Source of the DNA: Deferribacteres bacterium | Lineage (GTDB): Bacteria; Nitrospirota; Thermodesulfovibrionia; UBA6902 | Direction of reading: 5' to 3' | Assembly: GCA_013152795.1 (NCBI GenBank) | Contig: JAADFS010000165.1 | Span: 1-5,671 of the forward strand | DNA length: 5,671 bases | In this document: in pieces, positions 1 through 5,671 of the stretch | Layout: each line of letters starts with the position of its first letter | How positions within the stretch are numbered: position 1 is the stretch's first letter | Position numbers and translations under genes: made by a program | Notes under the pieces: model-generated | Told to the model about the DNA's origin: nothing | What the model saw: only the letters and a program-made list of their open reading frames with translations | Databases searched by the model: none

Positions 1-748
1 CAGACTCAAGGGTCTCGAGCATCCTGTTGAAACTCTTTGCCACAAGACCGAATTCATCTTTTTTGTTTTCATCCATCCTTGCCGATAAATCACCGTTTTC
101 AATCTTTCTGATGGTGGCTATCATTTTTCTGATGGGCCTGTCTATCAGCACGCCGACAACAAATGTGAAGGCTCCCATGATCAGTAAAAAGCCAATCACC
201 GCCTCCCTGAGGTGTTCTTTCTTGAATTCCCGGACAGCCGCCGTTACATCATCAAGGGATATGTCGACAGCGAGTATGCCGAGGACGTCTTTCCGCGAAT
301 CGTGGCAGCCGTGGCACGCCTTCCGGTTTTTGATAACAGTGAGTTTCGAGAGGTATTCCGCGTTGCTTTGCCATCCTGTGGAGGCGTCCGCCACCCGGCC
401 GTCTTTCAGGATTGTGACAGTGGTTTTAAAGGCTTTTCCGGTCTCTTCAGGCTCAGAAGATACAACTATGACACCGTCTTCAGGACGGAGTATCCGTATT
501 TTCTTCAATTCCTTCCGGTCTCTGACCAGGCTCTCCATCAGGGCCTGCATATCCCGCCACTTGTTTTCAGTCATGAGCACCATGATGCTGTGCACTATCC
601 TGTCGGAAAGCAGGGCGGCTTTTTCGCGGTGCCCTTCAAGGAGCAGCCGTTCGGTTTCATTTATATCCCTCCACGTGGAAAGAATCATGATGACGGAGAT
701 AATAAGAAAGGCTGTAATGGTTATCTTGGATTTTAAGCTGTTAAACAT
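1..748 (-). CDS. Heme c-binding membrane sensor with HAMP domain, probably a chemoreceptor (3' end outside window)
   Basis: Reading leftward from ATG at 748, 249 codons stay open to the window edge. The layout is that of a membrane-bound sensor: an N-terminal helix (about residues 9-25), a periplasmic domain (about 27-182), a second helix (about 183-202) and a HAMP domain starting at D203-R-P205, with the DEFG motif and the second HAMP helix near the edge. The periplasmic domain contains C145-H-G-C148-H149, a CxxCH site for covalent heme c, followed by a VLGILAVDISL strand typical of PAS/Cache-like heme c sensors. Geobacter GSU0582 and GSU0935 are known chemoreceptors with such a domain. An in-frame TGA upstream of the ATG and the lack of other good starts fix the N-terminus; the ribosome binding site is weak. 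The output domain lies outside the window. A sigma-28-like promoter upstream favours a chemoreceptor, but a histidine kinase or GGDEF protein is possible. The call as a heme c HAMP sensor is firm; the output type is inferred. Confidence 0.9.
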   Translation of the reverse strand, partial: MFNSLKSKITITAFLIISVIMILSTWRDINETERLLLEGHREKAALLSDRIVHSIMVLMTENKWRDMQALMESLVRDRKELKKIRILRPEDGVIVVSSEPEETGKAFKTTVTILKDGRVADASTGWQSNAEYLSKLTVIKNRKACHGCHDSRKDVLGILAVDISLDDVTAAVREFKKEHLREAVIGFLLIMGAFTFVVGVLIDRPIRKMIATIRKIENGDLSARMDENKKDEFGLVAKSFNRMLETLES

Positions 749-793
749 TCTCTGCCCGGCTCTGTTTGTCACCTCAAGCAGTTGTCGTTTTTT

Positions 794-857
794 GTCATTC
801 CGGCCTCTCCGGAATCTTATAAGAGGTCCCGAATACCTTAGGGGCTGCGGGAATGAC
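794..857. repeat. REP-like imperfect palindrome with GTCATTCC/GGAATGAC ends
   Basis: The element begins with GTCATTCC (794-801) and ends with its exact reverse complement GGAATGAC (850-857). Inside are a hairpin of ATTCCGG (797-803) with CCGGAAT (809-815) around a CCTCT loop, a perfect 10-bp palindrome TCTTATAAGA (815-824), and a TCCCG/CGGGA pair (827-831 with 848-852). Elements starting GTCATTCC and ending GGAATGAC are common dispersed intergenic palindromes in several bacterial phyla. It would lie in the 5' leader of the leftward sensor if the promoter at 904-931 is used. Whether it is repeated elsewhere in this genome cannot be seen here. Confidence 0.6.
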
Positions 858-903
858 CAGTGACTGTACTTTAACACAGGTCGTAGTCATCTATCCCCTT
901 TGT

Positions 904-931
904 TTATCGGCATTTTCGTTGCAGACCTTTT
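904..931 (-). promoter_or_regulatory. Sigma-28 (FliA)-like promoter for the heme c sensor
   Basis: Read on the minus strand, the -10 element is a perfect GCCGATAA (911 to 904). The -35 is AAAAG (931 to 927), one mismatch from the TAAAG consensus, with 16 nt between the AAAA and the -10. The promoter 78 kb-independent comparison available here is the one at 4026-4053, which has the same 16-nt spacing. Transcription would start near 897, giving a leader of about 150 nt that includes the palindrome. Sigma-28 drives late flagellar and chemotaxis genes, so this supports a chemotaxis role for the sensor. Confidence 0.6.
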
Positions 932-998
932 GTTATGCCCTGAACCGCCGGACGGCCGCATAATAAGTTAAGTTTATAATTTCATAATTTTTTTTATT

Positions 999-1028
999 TT
1001 GACTCTGAAATATCTTTTTGAGTATACT
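999..1028 (+). promoter_or_regulatory. Sigma-70-type promoter for the cytochrome operon
   Basis: TTGACT (999-1004, 5 of 6 to TTGACA) and TATACT (1023-1028, 5 of 6 to TATAAT) are separated by 18 bp. Almost pure A/T sequence just upstream (about 973-998) could act as an UP element. Transcription would start near 1035, leaving a leader of about 60 nt before the cytochrome start codon. A TATAAT at 975-980 was considered but has no acceptable -35 partner. Confidence 0.65.
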
Positions 1029-1082
1029 TTCTACGCAGTACAGCAATTCTTTAAGGCTTTTCTCGATAAAACAAACAACTTT

Positions 1083-1088
1083 AAGAGG
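1083..1088 (+). promoter_or_regulatory. Ribosome binding site that sets the cytochrome start
   Basis: AAGAGG lies 9 nt before ATG 1098. It selects this ATG over the in-frame TTG at 999, which overlaps the -35 element and would put 33 extra residues ahead of an otherwise standard signal peptide. A second ATG at 1090 is too close to the site and reaches a stop after two codons. Confidence 0.75.
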
Positions 1089-1097
1089 TATGAAATA

Positions 1098-1697
1098 ATG
1101 AAACGCCTAAAACTTACTTTTTTTGTGCTATCAAGTGTGGTTGTCGCTATCCTGCTCGTTGCATACAGTTCCGGCACTGTATATGCATCCAGCGCTCACG
1201 GGGAATCGTCGTCAGAAACGGTGAAAGAAGAGGTCCCGTTTGACAGGCCCGTGTCGGAGATAAAGAAATACTTGGCCCCGATGAATGAACTGGAAATGTT
1301 TCCCTGTTCCGATTGCCATGACGAAGAGTGGGAAACCGATTACACAAGGCGTAAACTGGACGAGCCTCACAATGAAATACCGGGTGAAGTTGTCAATCAT
1401 GACAAGAGATGGTGTCTTGACTGTCACAGCGCCAAGCAGAGGGATAAGCTGAGGCTCATAAACGGCAAACTGGTCGATTTCAATGAATACTATAAGGTAT
1501 GCGAGCAGTGCCATGGAAATATCTACCGCCAGTGGAAGATGGGTATTCACGGCAAGAGGACGGGCTACTGGAACGGCGAGAAACAGTACATGCATTGCAC
1601 GCAGTGCCACAATCCGCATAACCCGCCTTTTAAGCCTATAAAACCTATGCCGGCACCGAGAAAACCGCTGAAAGTACGGCTGATGAAGGGTAAGTAA
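1098..1697 (+). CDS. Exported tetraheme cytochrome c
   Basis: This 199-residue protein is the probable electron-exit subunit of the complex encoded with the next two genes. Residues 1-30 form a Sec signal: basic start MKRLK, long hydrophobic core, and a possible cleavage after V-Y-A30. It may instead stay as a membrane anchor. Four CxxCH heme c sites follow: C70/C73/H74, C106/C109/H110, C135/C138/H139 and C167/C170/H171. Other histidines (H91, H101, H151, H166, H174) could be distal ligands for bis-His hemes. The last 24 or so residues are proline- and lysine-rich with no acidic residue. The size and operon recall the cytochrome subunits of DsrJOP (DsrJ is triheme) and Geobacter Cbc-type complexes. 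It does not look like NrfH/NapC, which begin with a short cytoplasmic tail and an anchor close to the first heme. Heme count and export are seen directly; the partner role is inferred from the operon. Confidence 0.9.
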   Translation: MKRLKLTFFVLSSVVVAILLVAYSSGTVYASSAHGESSSETVKEEVPFDRPVSEIKKYLAPMNELEMFPCSDCHDEEWETDYTRRKLDEPHNEIPGEVVNHDKRWCLDCHSAKQRDKLRLINGKLVDFNEYYKVCEQCHGNIYRQWKMGIHGKRTGYWNGEKQYMHCTQCHNPHNPPFKPIKPMPAPRKPLKVRLMKGK

Positions 1698-1730
1698 CAC
1701 CGATTGAGAAATTATTTTGGAGGCAGATAA

Positions 1731-2672
1731 ATGTCAGAAGATATCAATGGGAAAAATAAAGGCAGCCTGACAAGGAGGAAATTTCTTGCCGGTCTTACGG
1801 CAGGCGCTGCAGCCCTTGCGCTTCCCGCCGGAAACGCCGATGCCTATATGGTGGAGGAGTACTTCAGGCAGCACTTCAAGAGGCTCAGTAAGGATGACCT
1901 GAAGGATATACTCAAAAAGATGGAAGACGAACTGTCTTTCAAATACGGGAAAAAGATCACGGTAAAGGCCACTCCGCCGATGGACGATGTCGTATTCGGC
2001 TACGCCCTTGACCTTTCAAGGTGTATCGGTTGCAGGAGGTGCATCTATGCGTGTGTCAAGGAGAATAACCTGTCGCGTAACCCGCAGATTCACTGGATAA
2101 AGGTGCTGGAGTTTGAAAAAGAAAACAAGAAATGGCAGTCTCTTGAACATACAAACCGTTATTACAATCCTGAAACCGTGCCCGAGGAAGGCCGCTATTA
2201 TGTCCCTGTCCAGTGCCAGCAGTGCAAAAATCCTCCGTGCGTGAAGGTGTGTCCGGTGCGCGCTACGTGGAAAGAGCCTGACGGAATAGTCGTAGTGGAC
2301 TATAACTGGTGTATCGGATGCCGTTTCTGCATGGCGGCATGTCCTTACGGCGCCAGGAATTTCAACTGGGGAAGGCCCTATGTACCGAAAGAGGAGATAA
2401 ACCCCAATATGCACTATCTTGGAAACAGGCCTCAGTACAAAGGAACAGTCGGAAAGTGTACATTCTGTATCCAGCGGTCGAGGGTGGGCAGGTATACGGC
2501 ATGTGTCGAGATATGTCCGGTAGGTGCGAGAAAGTTCGGCAACCTGCTTGATCCAAAAAGTGAAATACGGTATATCCTTGAACATTTAAAAGTCTTCAGG
2601 CTTAAGGAAGATCTCAATACCAACCCGAAATTCTTTTACTTTTTCAGCCTGGGTAGACCTGTTAAAAGATAG
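1731..2672 (+). CDS. Tat-exported ferredoxin-like subunit with four [4Fe-4S] clusters (PsrB/NrfC/DsrO/HybA type)
   Basis: The 313-residue product is the expected electron wire between the membrane quinone protein and the cytochrome. The N-terminus carries a twin-arginine signal, T14-R15-R16-K17-F-L, then an alanine-rich hydrophobic stretch to about residue 38, so the folded, cluster-loaded protein should go to the periplasm. Sixteen cysteines fall in four groups: C98/101/104/108, C162/165/170/174, C194/197/200/204 and C243/246/258/262, the pattern of NrfC/PsrB/DsrO-type proteins binding four [4Fe-4S] clusters. A roughly 50-residue charged linker (about 40-90) precedes the ferredoxin core and makes the protein somewhat longer than DsrO. 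The tail ending in LNTNPKFFYF is also typical of the family. TGGAGG (1718-1723) sits 7 nt before the ATG, and the gene follows the cytochrome by 33 bp. No cysteine is missing. Family and export are secure; the physiological electron direction is not shown by sequence. Confidence 0.94.
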   Translation: MSEDINGKNKGSLTRRKFLAGLTAGAAALALPAGNADAYMVEEYFRQHFKRLSKDDLKDILKKMEDELSFKYGKKITVKATPPMDDVVFGYALDLSRCIGCRRCIYACVKENNLSRNPQIHWIKVLEFEKENKKWQSLEHTNRYYNPETVPEEGRYYVPVQCQQCKNPPCVKVCPVRATWKEPDGIVVVDYNWCIGCRFCMAACPYGARNFNWGRPYVPKEEINPNMHYLGNRPQYKGTVGKCTFCIQRSRVGRYTACVEICPVGARKFGNLLDPKSEIRYILEHLKVFRLKEDLNTNPKFFYFFSLGRPVKR

Positions 2673-2687
2673 AGGAGAGGTAGAGCT

Positions 2688-3902
2688 ATGTTAATCGATG
2701 CGATAAATGGAATTATTAGGACTATAACAAAAGGCAGCAAGGCGTATAAGATATGGGTGGGTGTCCTTTTGTTGCTGGCGGCAATAGGGATCAGCTTTGT
2801 TGTCAAGCAGGCCAGTGAGGGCCTGATTGTCACCAACATGAGGAACCAGGTGTCATGGGGCTGGTATATCGCCAATTTCACGTTTCTGGTCGGAGTTGCT
2901 GCAGCAGCGGTGGTGCTGGTTATCCCATACTATGTCTATAAATACAAGCCCATAGGCAATATAGTCCTGATCGGTGAGGTAATGGCCGTGGCCGCTGTGT
3001 CGATGTGCCTCATGTTTATTCTGCTCGATATGGGCAGTCCCGAAAGATTCTGGCACCTTATCCCCGGTCTCGGTATATTTAATTTCCCCCAGTCCATTCT
3101 CACGTGGGACGTTGTCGTACTGAACCTGTATCTCTTCCTGAACCTGTTTCTCGTGATCTATGCCCTTGCCAGAATATATGCAGGCAAATCCTATAAGACA
3201 GGGTTTATATGGCCGTTTATAATTTTTTCCATACCTGCCGCGATCAGTATTCATACGGTTACGGCCTTTCTGTATGCCGGTCTTCCCTCAAGGCCGTTCT
3301 GGAATGCCGCAATACTGGCGCCGAGGTTTATAGCATCGGCATTTTCTTCAGGCCCTGCCTTTATGCTTATCATCTTTCAGATCATAAGGAAGAGGACCAA
3401 GCTGGAGATCACGGATGAGTCGCTTTTCAAGGTTGCTGAGTTGATAACGTGGGCAATGGCGTTCAATCTATTTTTCCTTATAGCGGAAATTTACAAAGAG
3501 GCTTATTCGGCTACCGATCATATTGCATCTCTTAATTATCTCTATTACGGCCTCAGGGGGCACGATAGGCTTGTTCCCTGGATATGGACAGCGGTTATAT
3601 TTAATTCCATCGCCTTCCTGATCCTGTTGATTCCGACATTGAGGAAGAGCTTTATCCCGCTGAATGTGGCATGCGTGCTGATTTTCATAGGTGTTTACAT
3701 AGAGAAGGGCATCGGACTCGTGTTCCCCGGATTTATTCCCGGAACACTGGGCGAGATTTACGAATATTTCCCTAATTCCCTGGAGCTGTGGATCTCCGTA
3801 GGCGTATGGTCAATCGGCCTCCTGATCTTTACGCTGTTTGCAAAGGTTGCAATAGCGATAAAGACCGGCGAGATAGGACACGCAAATCCTGCGGAACATT
3901 AA
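2688..3902 (+). CDS. NrfD/DsrP-family integral membrane quinone oxidoreductase subunit
   Basis: This 404-residue hydrophobic protein should anchor the complex and exchange electrons with the menaquinone pool at the periplasmic side. I count ten likely membrane helices, at about 22-40, 56-80, 91-113, 138-162, 172-196, 208-233, 247-270, 296-318, 323-343 and 366-391. That matches the ten-helix branch (DsrP, HybB, QrcD, ActC) rather than eight-helix PsrC. Family signatures include NQVSWGWYIANF (53-64), LDMGSPERFWHL (113-124) and HTVTAFLYAGLPSRPFW (189-205). AGGAGAGG (2673-2680) is a strong ribosome binding site 7 nt before the ATG, and the gene begins 15 bp after the FeS gene, so the two are surely co-transcribed. 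It has no heme b or FeS motif of its own, so electrons must leave through the FeS subunit. Family is secure; quinol oxidation versus quinone reduction cannot be decided here, and no proton-pumping claim can be made. Confidence 0.93.
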   Translation: MLIDAINGIIRTITKGSKAYKIWVGVLLLLAAIGISFVVKQASEGLIVTNMRNQVSWGWYIANFTFLVGVAAAAVVLVIPYYVYKYKPIGNIVLIGEVMAVAAVSMCLMFILLDMGSPERFWHLIPGLGIFNFPQSILTWDVVVLNLYLFLNLFLVIYALARIYAGKSYKTGFIWPFIIFSIPAAISIHTVTAFLYAGLPSRPFWNAAILAPRFIASAFSSGPAFMLIIFQIIRKRTKLEITDESLFKVAELITWAMAFNLFFLIAEIYKEAYSATDHIASLNYLYYGLRGHDRLVPWIWTAVIFNSIAFLILLIPTLRKSFIPLNVACVLIFIGVYIEKGIGLVFPGFIPGTLGEIYEYFPNSLELWISVGVWSIGLLIFTLFAKVAIAIKTGEIGHANPAEH

Positions 3903-3935
3903 CCTGTATTTATCCATAATATCTGTTTTGTAGTG

Positions 3936-3967
3936 CAAAAAGCCCTCTTTTAGAAGAGGGCTTTTTG
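3936..3967 (+). terminator. Rho-independent terminator of the respiratory operon
   Basis: A perfect 14-bp stem (3936-3949 with 3954-3967) closes on the 4-nt loop TTAG. The stem top contains GCCCTCTT/AAGAGGGC, and its base is A5/T5, giving a U-run on the plus-strand transcript that continues as GTTTT. It lies 33 bp after the NrfD stop codon. The A-run on the other side could allow termination of minus-strand transcripts too. It separates the operon from the chemoreceptor gene. Confidence 0.95.
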
Positions 3968-4025
3968 TTTTGCAATTAACGTCATTTCATTCCTCTGTCG
4001 GTGTTTCTCTCCATGCAACAAACCC

Positions 4026-4053
4026 TAAAGATCAGACCGGATTCCGCCGATAA
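4026..4053 (+). promoter_or_regulatory. Sigma-28 (FliA) promoter for the chemoreceptor
   Basis: TAAAG (4026-4030) matches the -35 consensus and GCCGATAA (4046-4053) matches the -10 consensus exactly, with 16 nt between TAAA and the -10 (15 is canonical). The transcript would start near 4060, about 66 nt before the start codon. A small hairpin, ACTATG (4062-4067) with CATAGT (4074-4079), would sit at the 5' end of the leader. The position, directly before a chemotaxis receptor and after a terminator, fits the known role of sigma-28. Confidence 0.85.
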
Positions 4054-4125
4054 ATACAGTAACTATGCAGTCACATAGTGTGCTGAATTTTATGAACTCT
4101 GTACGGGGAGGAAAGGAAGGGTGAT

Positions 4126-5671
4126 ATGTCCCTGAACAACCTGAAGATCACCCATAAAATTCTGGCTGTTGTGGTAACCGGTATTATTATATCGGCTTCT
4201 TTTGCGCTCCTGACCACTATCATAGGCAGACAGCAGATAAATACACTTGAGAATATTTATAACAAGAACGTCCTCCCCCTGGACAATCTCAGGAGGATAC
4301 AGTTGTTTTTCAGGGAGATCGAATTCCGGATGGCCGGGGTTCAGGCCGACGTCGTCGCGCCGATAGGCTCGGGAGAACACCTCAAACAGGCATTGCAGAA
4401 TATTGATACCGCCTGGAGCGATGTCAAAAGCTCGCTGGCAGGATACCGGTCTTCTGAGGAGGCATCAAAGGCGGAGAAGACATTTGAGAGAGGATATAAG
4501 GGATTTAAAGATAAGGTTGCGGGGAAACTTCTGGATGCCTATTTTGACAATGATCCTGAGAAGGTGCCGGATTTATACGATGCGTGGCTGGACTACAAGC
4601 CGCTGATCATGAAGTCTATAGACAGATTTGCCGATATATTAAAGGAAGACGTGAAAAAGGACTATCTGGACAGCCAGAGGCTTATCCTGAAACTCAACAG
4701 GATTACGGTGGTGGTTTCGCTGGTTGTTCTGGGTTTTTTTATCGCCTTCGGCATAATAATCGTCCGCTCTGTCAAGAAACCTATCGATATAGTTGCGGAG
4801 GCGGCGGAGCAGGTTGCAGGGGGCGACCTTACGCATACTATAAATGTTAACAGCAAAGACGAGATGGGGAACATGGCTGAAAGGTTAAACGGCATGATTA
4901 AAAACCTGCGGGATGCCTTTAACAAGATCGTGGTTTCCGTGGAGACCATGTCCGCTGATACCGAGGGGCTTTCCAATCTGTCCAAGAAGCTGCTTCAGGG
5001 TGCCGAGCAGCAGCGCACAAAGGGTGGGCAGGTTGCAGATGCATCAAGCGAAATGTCCCAGACAATCCTGGATATGGCGAAAAATACGGCCGAGGCCTCC
5101 GAGGCAACGAAAAGCTCCTATGATACGGCAATGAACGGAAAAGAGATTGTTAATGCCACGGTTGAAAGCATAACAAGGCTTGCAGGTAGTGTAAGCGAGG
5201 CATCAAAGACGATCGAAGGACTCGGCAAAAACTTGGATGAGATCGGCGAAATAGTATCGGTGATACAGGACATAGCCGACCAGACAAACCTTCTTGCCCT
5301 GAACGCAGCCATCGAGGCGGCCAGGTCAGGAGAACACGGCAGGGGGTTTTCCGTTGTTGCGGATGAGGTTAAGAAACTTGCTGAAAGGACCGCAAAGGCC
5401 ACTGATGAGATCGCCGCAAAGATAGGTTCCATCCAGAAAGAAAGCAAGACATCCATCTCCATTATGGAAAAAGGGGAAACGCTGGCCGAGGAGTCAGTGG
5501 CGAATGCGGCAAGGGCGGGAGACAGTCTCCAGAAGATAGTGGAAAGCTCCGACAGGGTCATGGACATGGTGCAGAGGGTCGCTGCGGCTACCGAAGAACA
5601 GTCAACCGCATCTGAAGATGTCAGCCGGAACATGGAATATATATCGGAGATTATCAATGAACACTTCGCCC
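4126..5671 (+). CDS. Methyl-accepting chemotaxis protein, 4-helix-bundle-type sensor plus HAMP (3' end outside window)
   Basis: The reading frame is open for 515 codons from ATG 4126 to the right edge. Order of parts: first membrane helix (about 12-33), a periplasmic, mostly helical domain of about 160 residues compatible with a four-helix-bundle ligand domain (34-192), second membrane helix (193-213), HAMP (about 214-266, with P219 and D245-E246-M-G) and a long cytoplasmic coiled coil. The coil holds the receptor tip that binds CheA and CheW: I383-A-D-Q-T-N-L-L-A-L-N393-A-A-I-E397-A-A-R400, followed by GEHGRGFSVVADEVKKLAER. Glutamate/glutamine-rich patches such as ATEEQSTAS near the edge resemble methylation sites. 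The start is supported by a purine-rich GGAGGAAAGGAAGG tract just upstream (4107-4120) and an in-frame TGA at 4093. There is no CxxCH, so unlike the leftward sensor it is not a heme c protein. The ligand cannot be predicted. It has its own sigma-28 promoter and is not part of the respiratory operon. Confidence 0.95.
   Translation, partial: MSLNNLKITHKILAVVVTGIIISASFALLTTIIGRQQINTLENIYNKNVLPLDNLRRIQLFFREIEFRMAGVQADVVAPIGSGEHLKQALQNIDTAWSDVKSSLAGYRSSEEASKAEKTFERGYKGFKDKVAGKLLDAYFDNDPEKVPDLYDAWLDYKPLIMKSIDRFADILKEDVKKDYLDSQRLILKLNRITVVVSLVVLGFFIAFGIIIVRSVKKPIDIVAEAAEQVAGGDLTHTINVNSKDEMGNMAERLNGMIKNLRDAFNKIVVSVETMSADTEGLSNLSKKLLQGAEQQRTKGGQVADASSEMSQTILDMAKNTAEASEATKSSYDTAMNGKEIVNATVESITRLAGSVSEASKTIEGLGKNLDEIGEIVSVIQDIADQTNLLALNAAIEAARSGEHGRGFSVVADEVKKLAERTAKATDEIAAKIGSIQKESKTSISIMEKGETLAEESVANAARAGDSLQKIVESSDRVMDMVQRVAAATEEQSTASEDVSRNMEYISEIINEHFA

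Larger units (their letters stand above)
749..1097. other. Divergent intergenic regulatory region
   Basis: This 349-bp stretch separates the leftward sensor from the rightward respiratory operon. It holds a 64-bp REP-like palindrome (794-857), a sigma-28-like promoter reading left (904-931), an AT-rich tract (about 962-1000), a sigma-70-type promoter reading right (999-1028) and a roughly 60-nt operon leader. I see no convincing gene. A 31-codon minus-strand reading frame (890-795) runs mostly through the palindrome and looks fortuitous. No clear FNR, Fur or sigma-54 site was recognised; TTAT-N6-ATAA at 974-987 is a weak dyad only. Confidence 0.7.

Noticed and set aside
27..863. Long plus-strand open frame (278 codons) over the sensor gene
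   Set aside because: It is antisense to the heme c sensor, which has clear membrane helices, CxxCH and HAMP. The plus-strand product shows no recognisable domain and runs through the palindrome.
795..890. 31-residue leader peptide on the minus strand (ATG at 890) upstream of the sensor
   Set aside because: Its start would be only about 7 nt after the predicted transcription start, and most of its codons come from the palindromic repeat, so coding is unlikely.
974..987. TTAT-N6-ATAA dyad as a regulator site
   Set aside because: It is short and lies in A/T-only sequence where such dyads are expected by chance; it matches no FNR, Fur or CRP consensus.
1049..1085. Direct repeat CTTTAAG in the operon leader (1049-1055 and 1079-1085)
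   Set aside because: Two 7-bp A/T-rich copies 30 bp apart are weak evidence; the second merely overlaps the ribosome binding site.
999..1097. N-terminal extension of the cytochrome from TTG 999
   Set aside because: The TTG is part of the -35 element. ATG 1098 has a good ribosome binding site and directly begins a standard signal peptide.
1212..1700. Minus-strand open frame (162 codons) over the cytochrome gene
   Set aside because: It is antisense to four in-frame CxxCH motifs and has no ribosome binding site or domain of its own.
5118..5657. Minus-strand open frame (179 codons) inside the chemoreceptor
   Set aside because: It lies opposite the conserved receptor tip; the Ser/Ala-rich product is what the antisense of a coiled coil typically gives.

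Overview
The window reads as part of the genome of a motile, anaerobically respiring Gram-negative bacterium that uses many c-type cytochromes. Three things point this way: a Sec-exported tetraheme cytochrome, a Tat-exported four-cluster ferredoxin with its NrfD-type membrane partner, and two chemosensory-type membrane proteins, one with a covalent heme site in its periplasmic domain. This combination is familiar from Desulfobacterota, Desulfuromonadia (Geobacter-like) and Nitrospirota. I cannot name the taxon from sequence alone.

Layout. (1) Positions 1-748, minus strand: the N-terminal 249 residues of a heme c-binding transmembrane sensor with a HAMP domain; the gene runs off the left edge. 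(2) 749-1097: a divergent regulatory region holding a 64-bp REP-like palindrome, a sigma-28-like promoter for the leftward sensor and a good sigma-70-type promoter with an AT-rich upstream stretch for the rightward operon. (3) 1098-3902, plus strand: a tight three-gene operon (33 and 15 bp gaps) encoding tetraheme cytochrome c, Tat-exported 4x[4Fe-4S] protein and ten-helix NrfD/DsrP-type quinone protein, closed by a perfect 14-bp-stem terminator at 3936-3967. (4) 3968-4125: a short leader with a textbook sigma-28 promoter. (5) 4126-5671, plus strand: a methyl-accepting chemotaxis protein running off the right edge.

How the genes may work together. The three operon products have the make-up of a membrane complex that exchanges electrons between the menaquinone pool and periplasmic cytochromes: NrfD protein at the quinone, FeS protein as the wire, tetraheme cytochrome as the exit. 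It resembles DsrJOP or Geobacter Cbc-type complexes. No molybdopterin or other catalytic subunit is visible in the window. The flanking receptors appear to belong to the flagellar/chemotaxis regulon because both carry sigma-28-type promoters with the same 16-nt spacing. The joint picture, which is inference, is a respiratory branch next to redox or energy-taxis receptors. All five genes look intact within the window; no insertion sequence, tRNA, rRNA or CRISPR was seen.
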